Below, piece by piece: positions 16,227 through 23,619 of a stretch of DNA of 64,000 nt (its first letter is position 1; each line of letters starts with the position of its first letter). This stretch comes from UBA6183 sp943372215. GTDB taxonomy: Bacteria; Bacteroidota; Bacteroidia; UKL13-3. The notes beneath the pieces were generated by a model, which saw nothing but the letters and a program-made list of their open reading frames with translations, did not search any database and had not been told where the DNA came from. Position numbers and translations under genes: made by a program. The stretch lies in contig CALRXU020000020.1 in assembly GCA_943372215.1 (NCBI GenBank), positions 12,789 to 76,788 of the forward strand, read 5' to 3'.

Positions 16227-16541
16227 ATGGATAAATCAACCCAAAGAGAGAAAGAACTGCTGATACGTCTGATTAAAGACGACCTGGTGAACTATAAGCT
16301 GGTAAGTGCACTAAACGATTTAGGGCTAAATGCAGGTGGTTACTTCTTAGATTTAAGCGACACCATTTTTAACCTCATGCACTTTCCAAACAACAAAAAA
16401 GGCGATACCGTTTATGAGCATTACCTGAAACTTACCCAGCAAGTCAAACACATCAACATCATAAACTCACCTGATCAATTGCAGCAGCTTGCACATCAAA
16501 TTTACGCTGAACTAATGGTACTCAAATCAAATATGGAGTAA
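16227..16541 (+). CDS. Hypothetical helical protein divergent from XRE
   Basis: A 104-residue soluble protein predicted to be nearly all helical, with no signal peptide or membrane segment (DKSTQREKELLIRLIKDDL at the start, DTVYEHYLKLTQQV later). No family was recognised. It starts 11 bp after the last of the inverted operator-like repeats, so it is probably regulated by the divergently encoded XRE protein. A partner or antitoxin-like function is possible but unsupported by any motif. Confidence 0.7.
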   Translation: MDKSTQREKELLIRLIKDDLVNYKLVSALNDLGLNAGGYFLDLSDTIFNLMHFPNNKKGDTVYEHYLKLTQQVKHINIINSPDQLQQLAHQIYAELMVLKSNME

Positions 16542-16594
16542 ATAGGCCCTTGTTTTTTTTACCATCAGGCACAACAAGCCTTTTGGCCGAAAAA

Positions 16595-16629
16595 AGGGTA
16601 TTTATACTAAACCGAATAGTATTTACCCT
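16595..16629 (+). promoter_or_regulatory. Tandem operator-like copy C (orphan)
   Basis: AGGGTATTTATACT (16595-16608) and ATAGTATTTACCCT (16616-16629) have a 21-bp rather than 22-bp period and a different spacer. No -7 box stands 24-25 bp downstream. It may be a decayed copy or an accessory site for operator D, 186 bp downstream. Nothing else is seen in 16630-16780. Confidence 0.45.
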
Positions 16630-16780
16630 TTACTTTTAACATGTTGAAATCATCACCCATTTAAACTCCTATTTCTGATTTAGATATGGATGATGACCGT
16701 AAACCAACCTAGTTGATTTCTTCTTTTCTATCCTGCTTTATGAGACATTAATCACTAAAATGGGAGTGTAATCTAAAAAA

Positions 16781-16816
16781 AGAGTATTTACCCCATGAAA
16801 AAAGGGTATTTATACT
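16781..16816 (+). promoter_or_regulatory. Tandem operator D (22-bp period)
   Basis: AGAGTATTTACCCC (16781-16794), ATGAAAAA, AGGGTATTTATACT (16803-16816). Period and spacer are identical to operators A and B. It precedes the BBE-type oxidase gene. Confidence 0.7.
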
Positions 16817-16840
16817 AAACCTACTTTCTAATACAATCAA

Positions 16841-16848
16841 TATTTTTG
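16841..16848 (+). promoter_or_regulatory. -7 box of the BBE-type oxidase gene
   Basis: TATTTTTG followed by AA, 24 bp after operator D and 54 bp before the start codon. It is the same box as that of the HD/HSP90 gene, again without a -33 TTG. Confidence 0.6.
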
Positions 16849-16902
16849 AAAACACGAAAAGAAGGTTTATCCTAATTATTAATCATGTAAACAATTAAAC
16901 GT

Positions 16903-18540
16903 ATGAATGAAGTAGTAAAAAAACTCACCCAATTTTATCATGAACATGGCATTGCAGTTCCAGAGATGTTGTACGATTGTTCTGACAACCAAGATTTATA
17001 TAACCAACGCAGGCAAATTTTTAACCGTAATTTTCAGTTTAAACCTACTGTTATTGTATTATGTGCAAGCACTGAACAGGTAAGCGGGTTGGTGAAATTT
17101 ACCGCTGATGAGTCACTGCCTTTGCGCGTAAGATCGGGCGGGCATGACCATGAAGGTGAATGCACGGGTACAGATGTGGTGCTGATGGATTTGTCTAAAC
17201 TGAATAAAGTAACCATTCACAATGGTTATGCGGCCATAGAACCGGGGATTATTTTTAAAGACCTTACCACGCTGTTGGCAAAATCAGAAGTAATGATTCC
17301 GCATGGCACTTGTGCCACTGTAGGTATAGCTGGTTTTACCCTGGGTGGTGGCTGGGGCCCGTGGACCAGAAAACATGGTTTTTGTTGCGAAAGCGTAATT
17401 GGTGCCACCGTGGTGTTAGGTGACGGAAGCATTGTGGATGTGAGCCAGCAAGAGGAATATGAAGACGATAAAAGTTTGTTATGGGCCTTAAAAGGTGGTG
17501 GTGGTTTTAGCTATGGTATTGTTACCGAATTTAGAATAACCACATTCCCACTACCTCCGGTATTGGTAAAGTTTCAGTTGCAATGGAACAAGCTGGAACA
17601 CATGAACCATTTACAACAATATTTTGCTCACCCGCATCACCTTACCCCAACGTTAGATGTGTTACAAGCTTGGGAACAGGTTATTGACAGGACAGGTGAG
17701 TTTAACGATAAGCTGGTAGGCACAAACTTAAAAATATCAGCCAAAAACGCTCGTCCTGATGAGCCATTTGAGGTAGATAAGGTTAGCCATAACTGCATCA
17801 TGTATGGCTATTGGGAAGGCACTGAGGACAGCTTAAAAGAGTTTATTAAAGTTAACTTTGCCAATGTGCCTGATTATAAATATAAACTGTTGGGTACAGG
17901 AGGCACGCACAACAAAGAAGTAAATTATGGTGATAACCTGATGAGCAGTTGGGATCGGTTCTCTTTCCATGAGGTGCAGCAGCAAATGTTGGGTGCTGAA
18001 GAGGATACTCCGTTTCCTCCTGATTTGGACGACCCCGCTCCACATAAAATCACCTCGCGTTTGGTTGAGCAACAAGGGTTAAATAAAGAAGGATACAGTA
18101 AGCTGCTAGAAAGCCTAACCTCCCCTTTAATTGGCTTGGGCAATGCACAACTTGGCTTGTTCACCTACATTACTCTGGGTGCCATTAATGGCAGGTATTA
18201 TAAAAACATTACCCCTGCGCAGGCCATACACAGCGCATTTCCTTATAAAGACCGCCTTTACACCATACAATACCAAACCTGGTGGAACGAAAAACCAAAA
18301 CAAAAAGCAAAGGAGGAACACAATAAGGTATATAACCGTGTTAATCGAGCGTTAGATTGGATGGAAGTTTGCAGAGACTACCACATTCCAAATACCTCAG
18401 GGGCCTTCATTAGTTTTAAAGACAGCTCAGTACCTACTAAAACTTATTTTGATACCAGTTACCAAAAGTTGATTCGGGTAAAACATAGGCACTCCAAAGA
18501 CCCTTTTAACCATTTCAGAAGCAGAAAAACCATCATTTAA
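16903..18540 (+). CDS. FAD-linked oxidoreductase, berberine-bridge-enzyme type
   Basis: A 545-residue flavoprotein of the FAD-binding-4/BBE family. Residues about 45-220 form the PCMH-type FAD domain: LPLRVRSGGHDHEG with the His that usually carries FAD covalently, IEPGIIFKDL, HGTCATVGIAGFTLGGGWG, and GFCCESVIGATVVLGDGS, where a Cys may form a second covalent link. The carboxy end has the BBE-type motif YNRVNRALDWMEV and a YFDTSYQKL stretch. Members oxidise alcohols, sugars or alkaloid-like substrates with O2; the substrate is unknown. No signal peptide is seen. Tandem operator D and a TATTTTTG box lie upstream and a terminator follows. Confidence 0.9.
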   Translation: MNEVVKKLTQFYHEHGIAVPEMLYDCSDNQDLYNQRRQIFNRNFQFKPTVIVLCASTEQVSGLVKFTADESLPLRVRSGGHDHEGECTGTDVVLMDLSKLNKVTIHNGYAAIEPGIIFKDLTTLLAKSEVMIPHGTCATVGIAGFTLGGGWGPWTRKHGFCCESVIGATVVLGDGSIVDVSQQEEYEDDKSLLWALKGGGGFSYGIVTEFRITTFPLPPVLVKFQLQWNKLEHMNHLQQYFAHPHHLTPTLDVLQAWEQVIDRTGEFNDKLVGTNLKISAKNARPDEPFEVDKVSHNCIMYGYWEGTEDSLKEFIKVNFANVPDYKYKLLGTGGTHNKEVNYGDNLMSSWDRFSFHEVQQQMLGAEEDTPFPPDLDDPAPHKITSRLVEQQGLNKEGYSKLLESLTSPLIGLGNAQLGLFTYITLGAINGRYYKNITPAQAIHSAFPYKDRLYTIQYQTWWNEKPKQKAKEEHNKVYNRVNRALDWMEVCRDYHIPNTSGAFISFKDSSVPTKTYFDTSYQKLIRVKHRHSKDPFNHFRSRKTII

Positions 18541-18562
18541 ACCACACCTCATAACCATCAAG

Positions 18563-18607
18563 CAGCGGGTATTGGTATTTGCTATCGCAAGTACGCCCGC
18601 TGTTTTT
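18563..18607 (+). terminator. Rho-independent terminator
   Basis: CAGCGGG (18563-18569) pairs with CCCGCTG (18596-18602), followed by TTTTT. It ends the BBE-type oxidase transcript. Confidence 0.75.
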
Positions 18608-18704
18608 GTTTGTTTAGGTTTTGCCATTATAAAAAGTTTCCTCTTTTTCATCCGTTTTCATCCGCTCAATTGTCAAAACTGTATTATCCAAAATTTAATA
18701 CAAC

Positions 18705-19604
18705 ATGACAACGAAAAAAATTGTAGTGATCGGGGCTACCGGGAAAGTAGGTAGCAAGGTATCAAACCTGTTGTTGGAACAAGGTTACCAACCAACATTA
18801 ATTGCTAGAAATGCAGAAAAACTAGCGCCTTTTGCAAAAAGAGGAGCACATGTAGTGGCTACATCGGTAGCAGATGTGGCTAAACTAACAGCAGCTTTAT
18901 CAGGGGCTGATGTGGTGTTAACCATGATTGCTTCTAACCATTTGGCTGCGGATTTTTTAGCTGACCAACAGGCACAAGCCAATGCCCAAATTGAGGCCAT
19001 TCAACAATCAGGCATTAAAAAAGTGGTAAACCTCAGCAGCAATGGATGCCACGTGCAAGAAGGCAATGGCGTTATCCAAGGTCTCTCCTATTTTGAAGCC
19101 CGCTTGAATGAATTAAAGGGTGTAAATGTGCTTCATCTTCGCCCCACCTTTTACATGGAAAATACATTTTATGCCTTGGACTTAATTAAACACCAAGGCA
19201 TTTATGGACTGCCCATTCACCCTGACAAAACTTTTCCCATGATTGCCACCCAAGATGTGGCGGCTGTTATTGTGCAGCACTTAACCACAATGGGTTTTTC
19301 GGGTAAATCTGTTTTGCCCTTGCTGGGTGACAGGGATTATAGTTTAACAGAACTTGCCAGCGAAATTGGCCAAGCCATAGGCAAAGCGCAGCTCCCTTAC
19401 ATCCAGTTTCCCGTAGCAGATTTTATTGGTGGCGTTATTGGTACTGGTGGTACACCAGACTTTGCCAACCGCTTTGCGGAGTTGATGGTAGCCACTGATC
19501 ATGGCATCTTAAACACCCATACCAGAAATACAACAAACACCACACCAACCTCTGCCAAAGTGTTTGCCTCAACCACATTTTCCGCAGTTTATTCAAACAA
19601 TTAA
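18705..19604 (+). CDS. NmrA-like NAD(P)-binding protein
   Basis: A 299-residue atypical short-chain-dehydrogenase. The Rossmann motif IGATGKVGSKV is at residues 9-19 and LIARNAEKL follows the second strand, which fits NADP binding. VVNLSSNGCHV replaces the canonical catalytic region and YFEARLNEL lacks the usual YxxxK, typical for NmrA/NAD(P)H-quinone-reductase-like sensors or reductases. Later HLRPTFYMENTF and FPMIATQDVAAV match the NmrA family. The secreted-protein gene follows 11 bp downstream. Confidence 0.9.
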   Translation: MTTKKIVVIGATGKVGSKVSNLLLEQGYQPTLIARNAEKLAPFAKRGAHVVATSVADVAKLTAALSGADVVLTMIASNHLAADFLADQQAQANAQIEAIQQSGIKKVVNLSSNGCHVQEGNGVIQGLSYFEARLNELKGVNVLHLRPTFYMENTFYALDLIKHQGIYGLPIHPDKTFPMIATQDVAAVIVQHLTTMGFSGKSVLPLLGDRDYSLTELASEIGQAIGKAQLPYIQFPVADFIGGVIGTGGTPDFANRFAELMVATDHGILNTHTRNTTNTTPTSAKVFASTTFSAVYSNN

Positions 19605-19615
19605 TCCTCAATAAA

Positions 19616-20209
19616 ATGAAAAAAATTACATCCATCATTGCTATCGCACTGTTCGCAATTGCCTTAACGGCATTCACCACAACAGAAAAAGACCTGAAGT
19701 ATCAACTGGAAAACCTTTCAGGCACTTATGCCGATGCCAAACCTTACGCGTATGGACAGGCTTGGGGCAAACGGGTATTTACTTTTGATAAAGGTAAATG
19801 GACACTGCTCTTTACCCTTGCTCTTGACCCTAACATGAACATGCAGGTGTTTCAATTCAGGACATTTGGAACCTACCAACTGCAAGACAAATCAAACAAA
19901 GTGGCCAATACGTACAACGCAGTTTTTTATGAAGAAAAGAAATTGCTGACCCTAAAAACCAGTGATGAAAATTTGATAAAAGCATTTGGTTTTGTGCCAT
20001 GTAACATGACCAAAGATGTGGAGCAAGATGTATCGGAGCAAGGATGCAGCGGCTGGAAATCGGTGGCAGCATGTCCAGGCGATTATGATTTGCTTTCATT
20101 AGACAAAGAAGGGAAATTATACTTTGGCAATAGGCCCGCTGATAACGACATGTGCAGCCCCGATAAAAGGCCCACTTCTTTAACTCCTCCAGTAACAAAA
20201 ATGAAATAA
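19616..20209 (+). CDS. Hypothetical secreted protein
   Basis: A 197-residue protein with a cleavable signal peptide (residues 1-22, ending near LTAFTTTE) and no lipobox. The mature part is beta-rich, with GKRVFTFDKGKWTLLFTL, FRTFGTYQLQ and a late cysteine-containing stretch (four Cys between about residues 126 and 179) that probably forms disulfides. The pattern is faintly like APCDD1-type lipid-binding barrels, but this is a weak resemblance. It follows the NmrA-like gene by 11 bp and may be co-expressed with it. Confidence 0.7.
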   Translation: MKKITSIIAIALFAIALTAFTTTEKDLKYQLENLSGTYADAKPYAYGQAWGKRVFTFDKGKWTLLFTLALDPNMNMQVFQFRTFGTYQLQDKSNKVANTYNAVFYEEKKLLTLKTSDENLIKAFGFVPCNMTKDVEQDVSEQGCSGWKSVAACPGDYDLLSLDKEGKLYFGNRPADNDMCSPDKRPTSLTPPVTKMK

Positions 20210-20269
20210 ACTTACACTGCCCATGCAGGGCCATTTGGCTTTGCAGGGGCAATGTTTAAATGAAACACC

Positions 20270-20668
20270 ATGAAAACATTATTATTTGAAAACACGCTTT
20301 ACCGTTTTGTTTTGCTGGAAGAAAAGCTCCCTATTTTGCTTTTTGAATGGACGGACAAAAACAAAGAAATGAGCTATGAAGACTTTCAGGAGTCGTGCCA
20401 CAACTATGCCGGATTTGCTTGGCAATACCAAACCAAACAGTTGCTGGTTGATACTTGTAATTTTCAATTTCAGTTACCAAAAGATTTTACCGTTTGGCGC
20501 GAAGCACAATTGAACCCAAGGTATTACCGTTTGGGGGTTCAGAAATTTGCCTACATCACCAAGCCTGAATTTTTACCATTTATGAAAGACATTCCAGCCG
20601 AAAATGGTACATTCGAAACACGGAATTTTGCCTCAACACAGGAAGCAATACATTGGTTAATCAGTTAA
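20270..20668 (+). CDS. STAS/SpoIIAA-like hypothetical protein
   Basis: A 132-residue soluble protein with alternating strands and helices. The pattern LPILLFEWTDKNKEMSYEDF, then QLLVDTCNFQFQLP and RLGVQKFAYI resembles the SpoIIAA-like/STAS-fold proteins common in Bacteroidota beside regulators. No conserved phosphorylatable serine is obvious. It ends 1 bp before a sigma factor gene, so a regulatory link is likely but unproven. Confidence 0.6.
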   Translation: MKTLLFENTLYRFVLLEEKLPILLFEWTDKNKEMSYEDFQESCHNYAGFAWQYQTKQLLVDTCNFQFQLPKDFTVWREAQLNPRYYRLGVQKFAYITKPEFLPFMKDIPAENGTFETRNFASTQEAIHWLIS

Positions 20669-20669
20669 C

Positions 20670-21503
20670 ATGAACGATACCGAAACTTTAAAAAATGCGT
20701 TGGGCGGAGACATCAACGCATTTCAACTTTTATTTGGCGCATTTCAGCAGCAGCTTAAATCTTATCTTTACCGTTTATTGGCCAATAGAAATGATGCAGA
20801 AGATTTAACGCACGATACCTTCATTAAGGCTTTTGATAAACTGGCTACGTTTAAAGGAGAATCCTCTTTAAAAACCTGGATTTTTCAGATTGCCACGCAT
20901 TTGGCCTATAACCATTTGCAAAGGCAAAAACGTTGGACACCAGATGTGAGTGAACAAGCCAAAAAATTGGTGTTGGAAAATGAATCATTGAGGAATGAAA
21001 TTGCGCAGGTATTTGAAACCGCTACCGATGCCAAGTATGACATGAAGGAACATATTGACACCTGCTTTACTTGCATTGCCAAAAACCTTCCAGTAGAAAA
21101 TCAAATTGCGTTGATGCTAAAAGATGTGTATGATTTTTCGCTTGCAGAAATTTGCATCATTCTTGAAAAAACAGCAGGTGTGGTGAAGTACTTGCTACAA
21201 GATGGCCGCAAAACCATGGTTGATATTTTTGACAACCGTTGTGCGCTGGTAAATAAAAATGGGGTATGCCACCAATGCTCTGAATTAAATGGTTGGTTTA
21301 ACCCCAAACAAAACCAACAGGAAGCTTTAATGAAACTGGATTTGGTAAAAGGCTCAAAGAAGTTTAACCGCGAAGAGCTTTATTACTTGCGTGCGGGTTT
21401 GGTTAAAGCCATTGACCCACTGCGTTCTAATGGAGCAGCCTTACAAGACATCTTGCTAAGTTGCAACCGCATGGCCATGAAAGAGATTCCGTTGCGGAAT
21501 TAA
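20670..21503 (+). CDS. Sigma-70 family protein with Cys-containing carboxy extension
   Basis: A 277-residue protein. Region 2 lies at about residues 8-95 (DAEDLTHDTFIKAFDKLATF, SSLKTWIFQIATHLAYNHL) and region 4 at about 135-185 (LPVENQIALMLKDVYDFSLAEICIILEKTAGVVKYLL). A Cys pair at about 127/130 (DTCFTCIAK) lies between the regions. Beyond region 4 an 85-residue extension carries NRCALVNKNGVCHQCSELNGW, possibly a metal-binding site. ECF factors with such extensions often sense signals directly without an anti-sigma protein. The STAS-like gene ends 1 bp upstream. Confidence 0.85.
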   Translation: MNDTETLKNALGGDINAFQLLFGAFQQQLKSYLYRLLANRNDAEDLTHDTFIKAFDKLATFKGESSLKTWIFQIATHLAYNHLQRQKRWTPDVSEQAKKLVLENESLRNEIAQVFETATDAKYDMKEHIDTCFTCIAKNLPVENQIALMLKDVYDFSLAEICIILEKTAGVVKYLLQDGRKTMVDIFDNRCALVNKNGVCHQCSELNGWFNPKQNQQEALMKLDLVKGSKKFNREELYYLRAGLVKAIDPLRSNGAALQDILLSCNRMAMKEIPLRN

Positions 21504-21655
21504 ATCATGATAAGTTGCCACCTGACTGCTTAAGCGGTTAGTAAAAATCGTCTAAAATAGCCGTTCACGATATTGAATGACTTGACCTGTTTGACAATCA
21601 AACTAAACCTATTTGTTTATACAACACCGTTCTATCCTTTTATATTTTCTACCAG

Positions 21656-21855
21656 CCCAAGATCACGCACATCTCTAATACCTGTGCAAAAGTCATCATA
21701 ACATACGTGTTTCCAAAATTTCTCCCCCAAGATCACGCGCATCTCTAATACCTGTGCAAAAGTCATCATAACATACGTGTTTCCAAAATTGCTTTTTATG
21801 TTATATACCGCAGTTGTGCAGCAGCCTATCAAACAGGGTGCGTTTAGTTCACCCA
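21656..21855 (+). repeat. Dispersed repeat R2 with internal 70-bp tandem duplication
   Basis: The first part of the element is present twice at a 70-bp period (GATCACGC at 21661 and 21731, each followed by TGTGCAAAAGTCATCAT). The second copy continues through CCGCAGTTGTGCAGCAGCC and then departs from R3 and R4. No gene is recognised in the non-coding stretch 21504-21893. Confidence 0.75.
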
Positions 21856-21893
21856 ACGTTTGTTTATCTTTCCCCGTTACTCCTGATTAAATT

Positions 21894-22274
21894 TTACGGT
21901 TTTATCTGTACCGTATGAATTTCCACCTCAATAATATCCTGATACCCTGCTATCGTTTCCAACATATCTTCAGCATCTTCTTCGTCATAATACCAGGTAA
22001 TCGTAACCTCGCTGTGCTTATTTATGCTATCAAGTATTGTAAATACTTCTAAAATAGGTTTTGCAGAAGATACATCAATTACTTCAAACGTTAGATTTAC
22101 AATAGTTTTTGGTTGAGGGTTTCGTGAGTACTCATTAAGTGCTTGTATGAATGGTGTATAAAACTGTTCAGCATTTTGAGGTCTTGAACAGCCTTTTATT
22201 TCCAGCACACCATTTTCTAAGTCAAAATTAATGCTTGGTGCATTCGGTGTGGGGGCTATTATGTATTTTTCCAT
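21894..22274 (-). CDS. SiaC-like (DUF1987) regulatory phosphoprotein
   Basis: A 126-residue protein matching the SiaC/DUF1987 family: APTPNAPSINFDLENGVLEI at the start, GCSRPQNAEQFYTPFIQAL, LTFEVIDVSSAKPILEVF and ITWYYDEEDAEDMLE. In Pseudomonas, SiaC is phosphorylated on a residue of its NTSS-like motif by the kinase SiaB and dephosphorylated by SiaA, controlling cyclic-di-GMP synthesis. Here the corresponding stretch is DVSS. No siaA, siaB or diguanylate cyclase gene is adjacent, so it is an orphan in this window. It lies between repeats R2 and R3. Confidence 0.85.
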   Translation of the reverse strand: MEKYIIAPTPNAPSINFDLENGVLEIKGCSRPQNAEQFYTPFIQALNEYSRNPQPKTIVNLTFEVIDVSSAKPILEVFTILDSINKHSEVTITWYYDEEDAEDMLETIAGYQDIIEVEIHTVQIKP

Positions 22275-22380
22275 GGCTATTTATGCTATTTTTTGTTGAA
22301 TTGTAAATTTAATTCGAAAAGCAAAGAACGTAACTACATTATCATTTCAAATTATTTTTTTCTAATTTTTATCTATTTTA

Positions 22381-22606
22381 CCCCAAGATTACGCATCTCT
22401 AATACCTGTGCAAAAGTCATCATGACATGAGTTTTCCAAAGTTGCTTTCTATGTTATATACCGCAGTTCTGCGACAGCCTATTAAACCATTTACTAAACG
22501 GGGTTAGTTTAGCTAACTTCATCTCCACTGTATTTAGGCCTTGGCAAAATCGTGTAAAACACCTTATTTTCGAGTTGCTAAACGTAGCTTTTAGAAAGAC
22601 TGACGC
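22381..22606 (+). repeat. Dispersed repeat R3
   Basis: Begins CCCCAAGATTACGC, then TGTGCAAAAGTCATCATGACAT, the hairpin CGCAGTTCTGCG, CCTATTAAACCATTTACTA, GGGGTTAGTTTAGCTAAC and TTGGCAAAATCGTGTAAAAC. It is close to R4 over about 180 bp and partly to R2. It ends about 50 bp before the DUF998-like gene, and nothing else is seen in 22275-22658. Confidence 0.85.
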
Positions 22607-22608
22607 TA

Positions 22609-22625
22609 GTGGGTATTGCAAACTA
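22609..22625 (+). repeat. Left arm of inverted repeat around the DUF998-like gene
   Basis: GTGGGTATTGCAAACTA is the reverse complement, with one inserted base, of TAGTTTGGCAATACCCAC at 23325-23342. The pair brackets the gene between them. Confidence 0.65.
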
Positions 22626-22658
22626 ACCTGCTACAAACGATACATCACAAGTTGACAA

Positions 22659-23306
22659 ATGGAAAGTTTAACAATTAAGCAAAGGATGCTGAAATATTCG
22701 GTTTTGATTTGTATGGTCATTTCCGTGATTTTGATAGTCATGGCAGCCTTAGTTTATCCGGGCGGCTCATTGCTTGATAAAAACTCTATGGGGTTTGACT
22801 GGTCAACAAATTTCTTAAGCAATTTGTTTGCCCCAAAAGCGATAAATGGTTCAGCAAACCCTGGCTGGATTTGGGCACTTATAGGAATGGCATTCCACTC
22901 GGTTGCTTATGGGATCTTTTTTATCCATATGTCAAAAAAGATTCCTTTCATAAAATCGGCTAAAATTTTAAAATTTATAGGCACTACCAACATATTATTT
23001 ATTTTCTTAATCGCGACACCCTTGCATGACGTGGGAACAATATCAATCGTTTTAACATTGCTTGGTTTATTTACCATTACAGTATTTATCTTAAAGTCGA
23101 AACTTCATTTACTTAAATTCTGTTGTATTATTTGCTTATTGACTTTTTACTGTTTCTTTTTTCTGTTTGGGTCTGGCTATATGGTTTGGGCAGTTATTAT
23201 GCAGAAAGTATATAATATAAGCGCTATGCTATTGGTTTTAGGACTAGAGTATTTTACCAAATATGAAGACTTTGTACAAATTAAATCGGAAGGACAAAAA
23301 GTTTAA
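22659..23306 (+). CDS. DUF998-like membrane protein
   Basis: A 215-residue protein with about six membrane segments (residues 13-35, 69-88, 101-120, 127-146, 151-172, 177-196). The first periplasmic loop holds YPGGSLLD and the GFDWSTNFLSNLF motif typical of the DUF998 group. The function of this family is unknown. The gene is bracketed by inverted repeats (22609-22625 and 23325-23342) and by dispersed repeats R3 and R4, so it sits in a discrete, possibly exchangeable unit. Confidence 0.75.
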   Translation: MESLTIKQRMLKYSVLICMVISVILIVMAALVYPGGSLLDKNSMGFDWSTNFLSNLFAPKAINGSANPGWIWALIGMAFHSVAYGIFFIHMSKKIPFIKSAKILKFIGTTNILFIFLIATPLHDVGTISIVLTLLGLFTITVFILKSKLHLLKFCCIICLLTFYCFFFLFGSGYMVWAVIMQKVYNISAMLLVLGLEYFTKYEDFVQIKSEGQKV

Positions 23307-23324
23307 GCAATGAACCGCTAGCAC

Positions 23325-23359
23325 TAGTTTGGCAATACCCACCCCGCTTGCGGGAGCGG
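23325..23359 (+). repeat. Right inverted-repeat arm plus GC-rich hairpin
   Basis: TAGTTTGGCAATACCCAC (23325-23342) mirrors the arm at 22609. Directly after it CCGCT (23344-23348) pairs with AGCGG (23355-23359), a GC-rich stem in otherwise AT-rich DNA. The gene before it ends at 23306. Confidence 0.6.
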
Positions 23360-23396
23360 TGGTTCAGCCCCCCTGCTCAACCAAGTCCAATGATGC

Positions 23397-23597
23397 GTGT
23401 GCAAAAGTCATCATGACATCCGTGTTTCCAAAGTTGCCTTCTATGTTACAGACCGCAGTTCTGCGACAGCCTATTAAACCATTTACTAAACGGGGTTAGT
23501 TTAGCTAACTTCAACTTCACTATATTTAGGCCTTGGCAAAATCGTGTAAAACACTTTATTTTGGGCGGCTAATTGCAGTTTTAAAACGGACTGATGC
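23397..23597 (+). repeat. Dispersed repeat R4
   Basis: Near-identical to R3 from GTGTGCAAAAGTCATCATG through TTGGCAAAATCGTGTAAAAC, and weakly similar on to GGACTGATGCC, matching AGACTGACGC of R3. It ends about 20 bp before the lipoprotein start codon. Confidence 0.85.
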
Positions 23598-23619
23598 CAT
23601 GCCGAATGATAAAACAACC

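Noticed and set aside
22507..22521. GTTAGTTTAGCTAAC in repeats R3 and R4 as an attC core
   Set aside because: It is a small palindrome but does not match RYYYAAC/GTTRRRY boxes in the required order, and no integrase gene is present.
21504..23619. Dispersed repeats as an insertion sequence
   Set aside because: There is no transposase frame and no terminal inverted repeats or target duplications were found; they are reported as repeats of unknown nature.
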